A stretch of DNA of 64,000 nucleotides from Calliopum simillimum (Eukaryota; Arthropoda; Insecta; Diptera; Lauxaniidae). The position numbers were made by a program, and so were the translations under genes. Each line of letters opens with the position of its first letter. Position 1 is the first letter of the stretch. The notes beneath the pieces were generated by a model. It was not told the origin of the DNA and made no database searches. It saw only the letters and a list, made by a program, of their open reading frames with translations. Positions 23,958 through 35,874 of this stretch are shown here, one piece after another. The DNA lies in the NCBI GenBank assembly GCA_951812925.1, contig OX638370.1, positions 105,848,897 through 105,912,896 on the forward strand, read 5' to 3'.

Positions 23958-25185
23958 AAAAAAACAAAAATTGATGTATTCCTGTATTAAAAAATTTGAA
24001 ATTTTGATTTATTTTCATATGTTTGTTCCACATTTTCTTGCATTGCTACGACCTTATGTATGTTACTGTTAACACAATTCACATGCCACCTTTTACGGAA
24101 GTTGTACATCAAAAACAATAAAAACAACAACAAAGAGCACAAGAGTAACAAATAAAATTTTCACTTTAAAATTTCCAACTCAGCATAAATTTGCGGTTTT
24201 TGTCAGTTGCATGACAAAAAAATTATATGAAATAAGATTATATGCTGTACTACAGAATGCCAGCTTGCATACAAGCACATTAGGGTGGTTCTAGTTGGTT
24301 AATTTGAGCAAATATTTGTTGAAAGTCAAAAAATAACATTTTTGATATCATGATTTTTTTGAAGTTGCAAAGTTTTATTTAAAGCTTAGTTTATAGCCAC
24401 CCTAAAACACACGTATAAACACACACATACCCACACACAAACAGAACATAGTTTGAAATACAGATTTTAATTAATATTTAACAAGGACATAAGCGTTCGT
24501 TCATTATAAAATCTCAACGGTGATGTTCATTTTCTCGACATTTTTCAGCTTGCATGCATATACATTCATCTGTATGTATGCTGCTTGAAAACAAGTACAT
24601 GTTTGTAGTGGTAGTGTTGGTGGTGGTGTTGTTGTTGTTGCTGCTATTTTTGTTTCTGTTTTCATTTACAAAAACAAGTGCTAAACACAAAGACGACTAT
24701 TTTACTGCTGCCGTTGCGGTTTTGGATTTTATTTGCATGCATGTGTTACGAGTAGCATACTTTTAGGCGCGCACACACAATAACATAGCAAAATTCAAAA
24801 CAATTATACCGGCATAGAAGGCAGAACAGTCGAGATAAAAATAAACAAAAGTGTCGCCAACCATAGTGACACAGCATAAATGTTCGCTATGTACTTTAAA
24901 TTAGAATGGAGTGGCCAGAAAAGATTGGGTAATTCTTTTCAAGGTACATTTTTCAAAAAAAAAAAAAAAAAAAAACCATTAAGCAAACCATCATTTAGGC
25001 GTATGAATATTTTTAAAGTTGCCGTAACTAACATTGTCCACTCTGAAGTTTAAATTTTCTGTGACTCCTTCGAGAATTTCGAGTGGTGTTTAGCAAATGA
25101 TCTAAGTAATGTTGGCTTCCAATTCTTCAATCGTGTTCGGATATTTCGTGTAGACTTTGTGCTGAACTCAGTTCTAAAAAAAAGA
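23958..25185. other. AT-rich intergenic DNA with microsatellites
   Basis: A GTG/GTT-rich tract lies at 24,605-24,660 and a poly(A) run near 24,955-24,975. A short frame at 24,554-24,766 reflects the microsatellite. Confidence 0.45.
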
Positions 25186-25189
25186 GTCG

Positions 25190-26935
25190 GAGATGTTGAT
25201 AAAATCGAAAAAATTCGAAAAATGTTGATAAATTTGAAAGATTTGTATGTAAAGATAAAACTGACATAACTTAAAAAATTTTGATAAATCCGATATATGC
25301 TGAGAAAATCGAGAAAATTCGAAAAATCTTGATGAAATCGAAAAATTTCGAATAATGTTGATGAAATCGAAAAATGTTGATAAAGTCGAAAAATGTTAAT
25401 GAAGTTGTCGATTTATAGAAGCGAAAAATGTTGATAAATTCGCAAAAACTTGATAAATTCGCAAAATATTGATAAAATCGTAAAAAGTTTATAAAAGCGA
25501 AAAATGTTTGTCGATTCGAAAAATGTTTGTCGATTCGAAAAATGTTGATAGAAGCGAAAAATTTTGATAAAATCGAAAAATATTGACAAATGAAAAATGC
25601 TAATCAATTCGAAAAATGTTGCTAAAACTGAAAAATGTTGATGAAAGCGAAAAATGTTGATAGTTTCGCAAAAAATTTAAAAATTCGCAAAATGTTGATA
25701 AAATCGTAAAATGATGGTAAGAGCGAAAGATGTCGATTAATTCACAAAATGTTGATGGAAGACGAAACATTTTGATGAAATTTTTGGTAAAGTTGAAAAT
25801 GTTGATATACTCGCTAAAGGTTGATAATTTCCAAAATATTGATAGAAGCGAAAAATGTTGATAAAAGCAAAAAAATATTGACAAATTCGCAAAAGGTTGC
25901 TTGATTTTGCAAAATTTTGATAAAATCGTAAAATGTTGGTGAAAGCCAAAAATGCTGATAATTTTGCAAAAGTTTGAAAAAATTCGCTAAATGTTGATAA
26001 AATCGTAAAATGTTGATAGAAGTGAAAAATGTTGATAAAAGCAAAAAATATTGACAAATTCGCGAAAGGTTCCTTCCTTAATTTTGCAAAATGTTGATAA
26101 AATCGTAAAAATGTTGATAAAAGCGAAAAATGTTGATAATTTTGCAAAACTTTGAAAAAATTCGCTAAATGTTGATAAAATCGTAAAATGTTGATAGCAG
26201 TGAAAAATGTTGATAAAAGCAAAAAATATTGACAAATTCGCGAAAGGTTCCTTAATTTTGCAAAATGTTGATAAAATCGTAAAATGCTTGAAAAGCAAAA
26301 AATGCTGAACAAATTCGCAAAATATTGATTGATGCAAGCGAAAAATGTTGATAATGTCGCAAAAGTTTGAAAAACTTCACAAAATTTTGATTAAATCGTA
26401 AAATGCTGATAAACTTGTAAAATATTGATGGAAGCTAAAAATGTTGATAAAGGCAAAAACTATTCATAAATTCGCAAAAGGTTTTTTAATTTAGCAAAAT
26501 GTTGATTAAATCGTAAAATGTTGATCAAAGCCAAAAATGTAGATAATTTCGCAAAAGTTTGAAAAATTCGCAAAATGTTGATAGAATCGAAGAATGTTGA
26601 TAAAAGCAAAAAATATTCATAAATTCGCAAAAGGTTGCTTAATTTTGCAAAATGTTGATAAAATCGTAAAAAATGATGAAAGCGAAAAATGTTGACCAAA
26701 AAATGTCGATAAAACCGAAAAATATTGATAAAATCGGAAAAATTTGAATATGTCGACAAAATCGAAAATTTTTGATAAAATCGAAAAAAATTGTCAAACA
26801 CGAAAAATGTTGATAAAATCGAGAAAACTCGAAAAATGTTGATTCAATCGAGAAAAGTTGAAAAATGCGAAATATATTGATAAAGTCGAGAAAATTCAAA
26901 AAATGTTGATAAAGGGCGTGTGCCAAATCGAAACT
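25190..26935. repeat. Degenerate minisatellite, about 21-bp unit with higher-order period
   Basis: The array is built from AAAATGTTGATAAAATCG-like units. A marker variant, TTCGCAAAAGG or TTCGCGAAAGG, recurs at about 25,889, 26,062, 26,240, 26,474 and 26,627, giving higher-order spacings of 173, 178, 234 and 153 bp. Open frames on the minus strand (FYQHFA, LLSTFF repeats) follow from the seven-codon period and are not genes. Confidence 0.85.
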
Positions 26936-29133
26936 TTTACCTTAAGCAAATAATGGTGAAAAAAAATTTCACTCTGGTGACTAAAATTTTTAATTTTTGA
27001 CATTTCAGCGAATCTAATTTTGTTTACATTTGTTTTGCACAATTTTTACCAATTACAGAAAATAAATAAGTAAAAAAAATTCAAAAATTTAAAAAAAAAA
27101 AAAATTGGACTTGATTAGGATATTCGAATTTAATTTTGAATATGGTCAAGGAGCTGGGTCAGCAAAAGACGCTGCTATGGAGTTTATTTAGAGTGAAAAA
27201 GCCTGACATATGGTGACCCAAAAGAAAGTTTATATACAGTGGAATAGTAAAAAATAACCCATCTATCGAATGTTTTCATTATTTATGAAACTATATAATT
27301 TTGGAAGTTTATTTCTGAAAAATAATATCGTCCAAATGTAATTTCTAGCCGTCACTGCACTAATTCATTCAACCACTAAAATTTCTTATGATGGCTACCA
27401 TTTTGTGATGGATATTTTTAGTAAACTGTGCCAGAGGATTTGGTCTATTGGCGGAAACATCAGATTTTAAAAAAGATCAGGACTGCGTGGAGGCCAATAT
27501 ATGTCACTTGCCTTGAAAATCAATTTCTCAGGACAAATTTCTCAAATTCTTGGCAGAGACATGTGTTGCGTTGTTCCGTTCTGCTGAAACCATGTTCTTT
27601 GGATTCTTACATCTGCAGTTTTGCTTATGTATGTATTTAATTTTTAATTTTTATCAGTCCGAAGCATGAAATTTACTGTTAACTGAATTGTTCTCGCAAT
27701 ATAAACCAAGATTTCACTAGGCTGGTGTTACGTAGCGCACTGTTGTCAGAAAAATATGTCGTTGAGATCACAGGCTTTATTTTCGGGCAGTAAAAATTCC
27801 ATGTTCTAGAGTCGATATAGGGCTCCATTCACAATAACATTCTGGCAGCGCTGATTTTTGAAGATATATTAATCGATTATTCCACCAGCCACCAAAAAAT
27901 TACAGCAACTCGTTGTTTTCCTTGTAATTGATGTGAACTTTTGAATACATTAGAATTGTTTTTCAGCCCAGCTATGGCAATTTTGCTTATCTCATTGCTT
28001 TAAACAATTTTGGTCAAACACAGTGAACTATCTTAAAAAAATTTCAAAAGCACAACGGCAAGTTGTAACGGCCATCTGGCAACTCCAAGGAAAATATGCG
28101 TATGTGTCCGTGCCAAGTGTTATTCAGCAATTTTATTAATATTTTATTCATATGGATGTGAATTTAAATATGGTGCCTCTGCGACATGTAAGTATGTGTG
28201 CATTGTTAAAGTGAGTGTTAAGCATTTCATGGGTTACGTCTGTATTTGTGTGTTTTTTTTTCCTTCCTCTGCTTTGTCTTTGGTTTTTAAAATGTTTTGA
28301 ATTTTTACTTTATCAAAAGAGGTTTTCTTGTGCGTTCAAGGTATAATTGCGCTATTGTCTTGCCATATGTTTGAACAAAAAATTTTAACTTTGTAAATAA
28401 ATTTCTATGGCAAACGCGTATTTTGCATTGTGAATAAAAATTAAAAGAAAACATTTTTAGGATAATTCAAAACCATATATGAACTCAAAAATGTTTGCGG
28501 CTAAAAAGTTGTGAAAACTGTGGCGTTTTTATACAATCAAATTAAATTTTTTACCATATATTTTAATTAAATAAACCTTGAAATTAACAGAGTTCACTTA
28601 CCTAGAGATCTTGTACAAATTCGGCTGCTTAAAAAAATTTATTTTCTGACTGAGCAGACAAAAACTGACATTTAAAACAATTCATCTTCATTTTTGTCAA
28701 CTTTTAGCTGTTCAGTTTTTTTTGCTTCCTTTGCTCAACCTGCAATTCTTATGAAATCATTTGCAAAATGATAAAACTCAACATAATGGTTACAAAAAAG
28801 AAACACAATTCAAATAAAATGCAAACAACACCGAAAGGCCATTTAGAATAAGTTGTACAACAATAACAACAACGATTGAAGGTGTGCGAAAAAAAAATAT
28901 TTACTTGGCAACACTGCGCATATGAATGTTTGTGTGTGTGTGTGTGTCTGGATAATCAGAAAAAAACTTGATCCTTAATTTGCCAATGTCAGTCAACGTC
29001 TTGAAAGTGTTAGGCTTCGCAGTAAGTAGCGCAAATACCAAGAAGTTGTTGATAAACAAAGGATTTCCATTATTTTTTTTCATGCTTTGTTTGTTTAATT
29101 GATAAAAGTATTTAGTTTTTTCCAGATTTTTTT
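26936..29133. other. AT-rich intergenic DNA
   Basis: A (TG)n tract lies at about 28,931-28,948. Nothing else recognised. Confidence 0.45.
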
Positions 29134-29267
29134 ATACCCTACACCCAGGGTGTATTCACTTTGTCCTTCCGTTTGTAACGCGGAGAAGGAGGCGTGGCAG
29201 ATATGGAAAAGTATATATATTCTTGATCAGCGTCACCTCCTGAGTCGATATAGCCATGTCCGTCTGT

Positions 29268-29303
<36 letters not shown>

Positions 29304-29932
29304 AACGGCTGTGTGTGGAAATACATTTTTTGGGAAAACTAAGCAAGATAATTCAATGAAATTTGGTACACAGCCTTCGCCGTTAAAGTTAACTCGGGGG
29401 ATTGAAAATGAGCGAAATCGGTCAACGGACACGCCTACCGCCCATACAAAAAATATCTTCAAAATGCAAATTTTGGAGTATATTTCACAACAATGCAACC
29501 AAAATACACATAAATACTACGAATTGTCAGCGCAAGCTCTGAAAAAAAGCTGGTCGAATTCGGACAAGAGGGCGTGGCACCTCTCATATAAGCAAAAGCT
29601 TCAAAACGCTGTACTGAAAGCGTTTTTTGAGATAATCAAGCTAGATTTGACTCGGACACTAAAAACTATAAATGCAAGCTTTAAACAAAAACTAGACAAA
29701 ATCGGACAAGAGGGCGTGGCTCCTCCCATATAAGCAAAAACTTCAAAACGCTATTCTGAAAATATTTTTTCAGATAATCCAACCAAATTTCACTTAAATA
29801 CTAAGAACTATAAATGCAAACTCTGAGAAAAAACTGGGTGAATTTGGAGGGCGTGGCACCTCCCATATTAGCAAAATTTTCAAAATACTGCTATGTAGGG
29901 AATTTAATGTTTGGCCAGGCCAAAGGTAACAC
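29134..29932 (+). mobile_element. mini-me-like repeat, fullest copy (F)
   Basis: This begins TATACCCTACACCCAGGGTG, then has a (TA)n tract at 29,213-29,220, a core from TTCTTGATCAGCGTCACCTC to about 29,255, a (GTCY)n stretch that grades into a (GGCT)n run at 29,271-29,304, and a body with repeated CACCTCTCATATAAGCAAAA phrases at about 130-bp steps. It ends TTTGGCCAGGCCAAAGGTAA. Frames inside it (29,139-29,498 minus; 29,311-29,733 plus) are not conserved between copies. Confidence 0.8.
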
Positions 29933-30240
29933 CCTTACTAGTTATTTTTATAGCAACACCGTATTGCTTGCTTCCAGAAGTGTGGAAAAATATTTTCTCA
30001 ATCAATTTATTTTCTATTGAAACAGATTCAAAGATGTGCAATTTAATTTTAATAAATAAAATTTTTTTCCAAATAACGTATGGCAACAGTGTGTCTAAAA
30101 TGTTTGCAATATTTTGTATCAATACCACTCGTTGTTCAGAAATTATTTCTTGCATGAAATATAAAAAATGTCAATATGTAAGTACATTGTACGAAATTTC
30201 TATCCCTCGATATCAAAATCTTATTTGTTTTTCAACATGA
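29933..30240. other. AT-rich spacer
   Basis: No gene or repeat recognised between the mini-me copy and the next array. Confidence 0.4.
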
Positions 30241-31770
30241 AACTATTGTCTCATGAGATTATAACCATAGAGTATAAATTACATGTTTCAATAATCGCAT
30301 GATATGATATTTTAATCTCATACAATTTTTTATCTTTGCTCTCATGCGAGCTTTAAGCTTCATTCCATACATAAATTAAAAGTAAGTCCCATGCGAGTTT
30401 TCGCCCTAATATGAAATCTAAATCTCATTCGAATTTTATTCCCCGTTCCTTCCTAATACAAAATTTAAATTCTATGCAAAATTGTAATTCCGTTCTGTCC
30501 TAATATGAAGTACACAAATCTCATGACAATTTTAATACAAAATTAAAATGTGATGCGATTTTTATCTTTGCTCTTCCTACAAAATTTCAATTATGTGTTA
30601 ATTTTAAACTCTTTTGAATACTAACATTATCTTTAAGTCTCATGCGAGTTTTCATTTCCGCTTCATATTCATATGAATTAAAAATCTGTTGCAAATTTTA
30701 TCTCGGTTCCACGCTTAGATGAAGCTAAGATTGCAAGCAGATTTTTATCTTCGCTTCAAACAAATATGAATGTTAAATTACATGTGCGTTTTCGTCTCCG
30801 TTCTGAACTATTATGAAGCTTATATTTTATTGGGTTTTGTAATGTGTGCCCCCCTCAGTTCAAATTTAAGCTTTAAATCTCATTCTGGTTCTCCCTAATA
30901 TTTATGAAGTTCAAATCTTATGAAAATTTTAAGCTCCGCTCTGTCTTAATATAAACTCCAAATATGCTGCGAGTTTTTATCTCTATTCTTTTTTATTATG
31001 AAGTGTAAGTCTAAAGTAAATTTTATTCTTTACTCCGTCCTAATATGAAATTTAATTCTCATACGTGTTTTCGTATCCGTTTTGTATTAATATGAACTTT
31101 AAATCTAACGCAAATTTTGTTTTCTGCTCCTATCTGATATCAAATTTCATTCGCATGCGATTTTTCACATCCGTTTCGTTTTAATATAAATTTAAAATCT
31201 CAAGTCAAATATAAACTCAGTTCCATCTTAATCTGTATTTTAAATCTGATGCGTATTGTACTCCACTCCTACCTATTATCAAATTTCAATCGCATGCGAT
31301 TTTTCACCTCCGTTCTGTCCGAATAAAATCTTTAAGTCTCATGCAAATTTAAGCTCAGCTCCACTCTTATATGTACTTTAAATATCATGCGAGTTTTCAT
31401 ATCCGTTTTTTACTAATATGAACTTTAAATCGCACGCAAATTTGGTACTCCGCTCCGGCCTAGTATAAAATTTCACTCGTATGCAATTTTTCACCTCCGT
31501 GTCGTCCGAATATGAACTTTAAAGTTAAATCTCATGTAAAATTTAAACTCAGCTCCACTTTAATATCAACATTAATTCTGATACTAGTTTTTATAGCCAT
31601 TTTGACCTTATTTGAGCTTTATATCTTACGCATATTTTGCTCTCAGCTCCGATCTAATATCAAATGTCATCGCATGCGGTTTTTCACTTCCGTTCCGTCC
31701 GAATATGAACTCTAAGTCTCATGCGAGTTTTAATCTATGCTTTGCCCCATCCTATTATGAAACTTAAATC
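30240..31770. repeat. Satellite-like array, about 48-bp units, about 190-bp higher order
   Basis: Units contain CATGCGA followed by TTTTCA(C/T)(C/A)TCCG and AATATGAA(C/A)TTTAAATC. The marker GCGATTTTTCAC(C)TCCG recurs at about 31,162, 31,301, 31,488 and 31,681, with spacings of 139, 187 and 193 bp. Confidence 0.8.
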
Positions 31771-33112
31771 CCATGTGCTGCTCCGCCTTTTCCAAATCTA
31801 TGATACAATAAACTTGTCCAAAAACGCTGGCATCCCTTAATTCACAAAGTTTCACTTCACTCAATCAACATGTCGTATGAGTAACATTTAATGAACCTCA
31901 CCGCATTATGGTAATTTGCGTTCATAAAAACCATAACAATCATAATACAACACATCGAAAGTTTTTCAATTACTGTGATTTAGGTCACCGTAATCATTAT
32001 TTTTTCTTTACTTCAGTAGACAACCTACCATTTTCGCAGCAATAAATTATGGCGGAAAAATTTATTACGGTACTACACCCCCTCAAGGAAAAGTGTGTTG
32101 CTGCTGCAATTGAAATACACGTGCGCAGTTACGCACATTAATAAGTTAGAGAAAAAGGAAGAAAAGGAAAAGGAAGAAAAAAAAAAGGAAAACAAAAACA
32201 ACAACTCAAGCGAAAATTGTTAACAGAACCGAATTAATAGCATTGAAATGCAAAACAAAACACCGACAAAACAAACAAATAAATAACAAAAAGAAAATGC
32301 TTTTTCTTTTACATACGAGGTAGAGGACAATCCTTTTTTTCTTCTTGGCCTCAACTTGCTCATTAAAGTGATTGCAACAAGAACAACAATGGCCATGACC
32401 ATGGTCAAGTTGAACAACAACAGCCAAAAAAATGGGGTACACAACATAAAAATCAGTTAATGATTTTCCTCAAGTAGCGTTTCAAGCGTTTTTTTATTTA
32501 TTTTTTGTTTATTTATCTGTTGTTTATTTATGGGCGGCATTCAAAAAGGTTAAGTGCTCTGGAGCAAAAAAAGAAAATACGATGCATTAAGGAGACACTT
32601 GAAATTTGTTATTTTTCATTGTACTTCATTTAAATTGTAGTTTCCGTAAGTGTCACAAAGTACCTTTTGATATTTTTTTTTTATGGAAAAATGTCATAAG
32701 TATTTTTGTTAAATAAGTATAGTCGTTTGTAAGCCACACTGTCACAGCTGTTTTGTACATTACACAAACTGAAAATAGGGGATTCAACTTGTCGCATTTA
32801 AAAAATCATTAACGTTTTTCACTCATTACCTCCCAAATTGCGCAAGTGTGTGTGTGACCTACTTAAGGTTTTTTGTTTTTACTTGTACACCACCACCATG
32901 ATAACATGCGACTCTCATTAATATTTCCAGGTATCCTAATTAGTGTTTTAGATAAATTAACTTAAAATCATTTTTCACTTTGCATGTTTGTGTTTTTCAC
33001 ATATGTATATTCACATACGTATTTACATATATGTGTAATACACACTGTGTATTCACACGCCTTGGCACAAAAAAAAGGGACATTCGCACACATATCCATT
33101 AGTTAATGTACT
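31771..33112. other. AT-rich intergenic DNA
   Basis: A purine-rich GGAAAAGGAAGAAAA tract lies at 32,156-32,190, and CACCACCACC-like bases at 32,887-32,898. No supportable gene. Confidence 0.45.
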
Positions 33113-33116
33113 TTAA

Positions 33117-33256
33117 CCCATTAATGCCCAACGGGAACCTCGATAGATAGAAGGCTGAAATTTTTAGGAGTTGTGGACCTGAGCTCAAACTATATTTTTG
33201 GAAAAAATTTTTGTATGGAAAATGGGTGCCGTATGGCACCGCTGGGCATTAATGGG
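33117..33256. mobile_element. piggyBac-type MITE, 140 bp
   Basis: CCCATTAATGCCCAACGG at the left end is the near-complement of CCGCTGGGCATTAATGGG at the right end. Flanks are TTAA (33,113-33,116) and TAAA (33,257-33,260), a one-base-decayed TTAA. CCC...GGG ends with a TTAA target duplication are the hallmark of piggyBac elements. No coding capacity. Confidence 0.75.
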
Positions 33257-33272
33257 TAAATATGAGTATCTA

Positions 33273-33730
33273 ATAGTGATGAGCAAAATTAGTCTTGGTC
33301 TTGAATCTTGTTCTTGGTCTTGGTAATTTTGCAAAACCAAGACCAAGACGCTAATATTTTTGCAAGACCAAGACCAATACTGCTATGATCTTGGTTTTGG
33401 TATTGCGCACGATAATCACCAAGATCATGACTGCTTTTCAGTCTTGGTAATTTATAGTTAAAAGTTGTTTCACTCCCGTTTTAAAGATTAAATCATCTCT
33501 CAATTTAAGTTTTGGCATCATAAAAACCAAACTGCTTTGAAAAATATGGTTTTGAAATTTTGAATACTCATTATCTCTGAAAATTTTTTCAAGACCCAGA
33601 CCAAGACCAAGAATTAATGAGCAAGATCAAGACCAAGACTCAATATCAAAACCAAAACTCAATGTGCAAAAAAAGACCAAGACCCCGACTGCTATGGTCT
33701 TCGTCTTGGTCTTGGTTTGCTCATCACTAT
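33273..33730. mobile_element. Inverted-repeat element made of CTTGGT/ACCAAG runs
   Basis: TIRs ATAGTGATGAGCAAA (33,273) and TTTGCTCATCACTAT (33,716-33,730) bound 458 bp. The subterminal regions consist of GTCTTGGTCTTGG and ACCAAGACCAAGAC repeats in both orientations, so much of the element can form hairpins. No coding frame; family not assigned. Confidence 0.75.
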
Positions 33731-33835
33731 TTCTGGTGTTTCAGTGTAATTTTATTTTGAATTATCTTTTCGGTTGTGAGAAGGTCGCGAACAAAACATA
33801 GAAAATGTTTTGTTTTAATCGTACATTGCATTATA

Positions 33836-34496
33836 CAGGGTGTATTGCAAAAGGTTACGAAAAAGAGGAGGTCTAGATTAACAAAAAATTGCGCCTGGAT
33901 GGGGGGTCTGAAATGTACCCCAGAGGAGTTATAGATTTCTGATTTTCTGACTTGTTTCAGAAAAATATACTTTTCAAAAACAATCAGCTTCAAAGCTTCA
34001 GTAGAAAGCTCGCAAATCATACTCTATGCAGCAAAACGCATGCGAGTAACCCATGTGTTACAGAGAAAAGTATTTTTTTCTGACCTCAATCTAACTAATA
34101 GGCAAAATGAATGTACTACCAAATTAAAGAAAATTAAACGAGGATTTCAAAAAAAATTGTAAAATTTGCAAATGTAAAAAAAATGGGGGCAAACAAAAAT
34201 TAAAATATCAACTTTAAAGGTCCAGAACTTTGCAAAAATCTTTTAAACTCTTTAAGCCATATACACTATCTGAAAGCTCTTAAAATTAACTAAAACTTCG
34301 CCACAAAAATGTTTTCTCTAAAACGTTAGGGTGATCCAAGAAATTGTTTTTTTCTGAATCAAATCAGAAAATCAGTTTTAACCCTGTAACTGCTCAGGTG
34401 TATATTTTAGACCCCCCTCCAAGTGCAAATTTTTTGTTAGTGTAGTCCTCCCCTATCACCTCCCAGAAGTTTCGCAACCTTATGCAATGCACCCTG
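33836..34496. mobile_element. Tc1/mariner-type non-autonomous element, 661 bp
   Basis: CAGGGTGTATTGCAAAAGGTT at the left and the complement of AACCTTATGCAATGCACCCTG at the right are flanked by TA on both sides. Weaker complementarity continues about 100 bp inward (AACAAAAAATTGCGCCTGGA against its partner near 34,415-34,440). No transposase frame remains. Confidence 0.75.
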
Positions 34497-34524
34497 TACA
34501 TATGCTAGAAGTAAATTATATTCC

Positions 34525-34950
34525 ATATTAGCTGGAGAGCCAGCGCTTAAAAATGACTTTACGTTTCTTAAAGCTGGTCTTATTACAGTTAGCTATAGTA
34601 GTTGTGTAGACACATAAACTGTCGGGCAGTCAAGCGAACTGTAGAACAGGCGGTTGATATATGGTCTCAAAACATGTCATGATTTCGATGGTGATCAAAT
34701 TAAATTCTAAAGGCTGAAAATAGTTATACAAATTGTATAATGCATATAAATAATAATTATGTCGGTCAGTCAGTTAAACGTTAGAACAAGGCTGATCAGC
34801 AACCCCATGAAAGGCAAAACACTTTCTTTACTCAAGAGGGAAGCATCTTACGAAAATAGTGTACGTGGCATAAAATGCTTAGAATCATCCAAGGAACACG
34901 TGTGAATTTTTTTTTTTATTTTTTTTTTTTAAATTTTTTTTGGTCCAATT
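34525..34950. repeat. Interspersed repeat, inverted partner at 2.7 kb
   Basis: This is the reverse-complement relative of 2,690-3,125, running from GCTGGAGAGCCAGCGC to AAGGAACACGTGTGAA and then a T-rich tract. It abuts the right end of the mariner-type element that stops at 34,496. Confidence 0.65.
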
Positions 34951-35019
34951 TCACAGAACTATTTCGAATTTTATGAAATAACTCCAGAACTATTCCCAAC
35001 GGACCAGAACTTTAAAAAA

Positions 35020-35870
35020 ATGTTCGGTTTTCAAATATTCCGGAGCCAACTTTACATGAGTCTATAAACAGAGGTTTTTTTGGGATTTTCCGGGAAAATT
35101 TATGGTTTACCAGAAAACGTTTTTCATTCAAAATCAACTTAAAACTAGCTCGAAATTCCTATGACAGAAGATATTTTCGTCAACTATTCCCAAGGATTCG
35201 TATGGCTGAAGAAGAGTTTTTTTTTTGGGATTTTCCAAAAAATGCATTATGTTTTATATCAGTTCGAAACTATCTCGGAATTCGTGCGTCAATAAATTTT
35301 GTCGGCAATGTTTCCCGTGGTTTTGTCTGGCTGAAAGAGTAGAGTATTCTGGATGTTTCCGGGAAAATTTAGAATTTTTTGAAAAACGCTTTTAACCAAG
35401 GATCAGCTCGAAACTAGTTCGAAACTTCTCTATCGAATGAATTCATCGCCAATTATTCCTGTGTATTCGGTTTGCTGAAAATATAAAGTTAGCCGTAGAA
35501 AGAGGTTTTTGGTGTTTTCCGGAAAGCACTTTTAGTTTTTGATCAGCTTGAAACTATCTCGAAATTCGTGTGTCAAAAAATATGGTCGCCAAATATTCCT
35601 ATCGGCTCGTCTGGCTGAAAAAAATAAAGCTACCCATATAAAATTTGTTTGGGATTTTCTGGGAAAGCTTCTGGAAAACACTTTGCAGTCAAGGTCAGCT
35701 CAAAATAAAATCAAATCTTCTGCATTAAAAGATTTCACCGCTAATTCTTCCCATGGATTCGTCTGGCTGAGAATTAAAGGTAGCCATAAAAGAAGTTTTT
35801 TGAGATTTTCCGGGAAATTGGGAGTGTCAAAATTTTTAAATTTGATATTTTTCAGAAAAAGTTAAAAAGT
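35020..35870. repeat. Tandem array, about 145-bp unit
   Basis: GGGATTTTCCGGGAAA and variants recur at 35,083, 35,229, 35,354, 35,513, 35,653 and 35,804. Each unit also has TCAGCTCGAAACTA, ATTCGT(C/G)TGGCTGA and AAAG(C/T)TA(G/C)CC. Divergence between units is high. The frame 35,539-35,865 is a by-product. Confidence 0.75.
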
Positions 35871-35874
35871 TTCA

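Noticed and set aside
25737..26337. Long minus-strand frames with FYQHF repeats
   Set aside because: Produced by a 21-bp minisatellite whose period is a multiple of three. No start or domain logic.
30240..31770. Regular spaced repeats considered as a CRISPR array
   Set aside because: Units are contiguous and degenerate, without unique spacers or cas genes, and the genome is eukaryotic.
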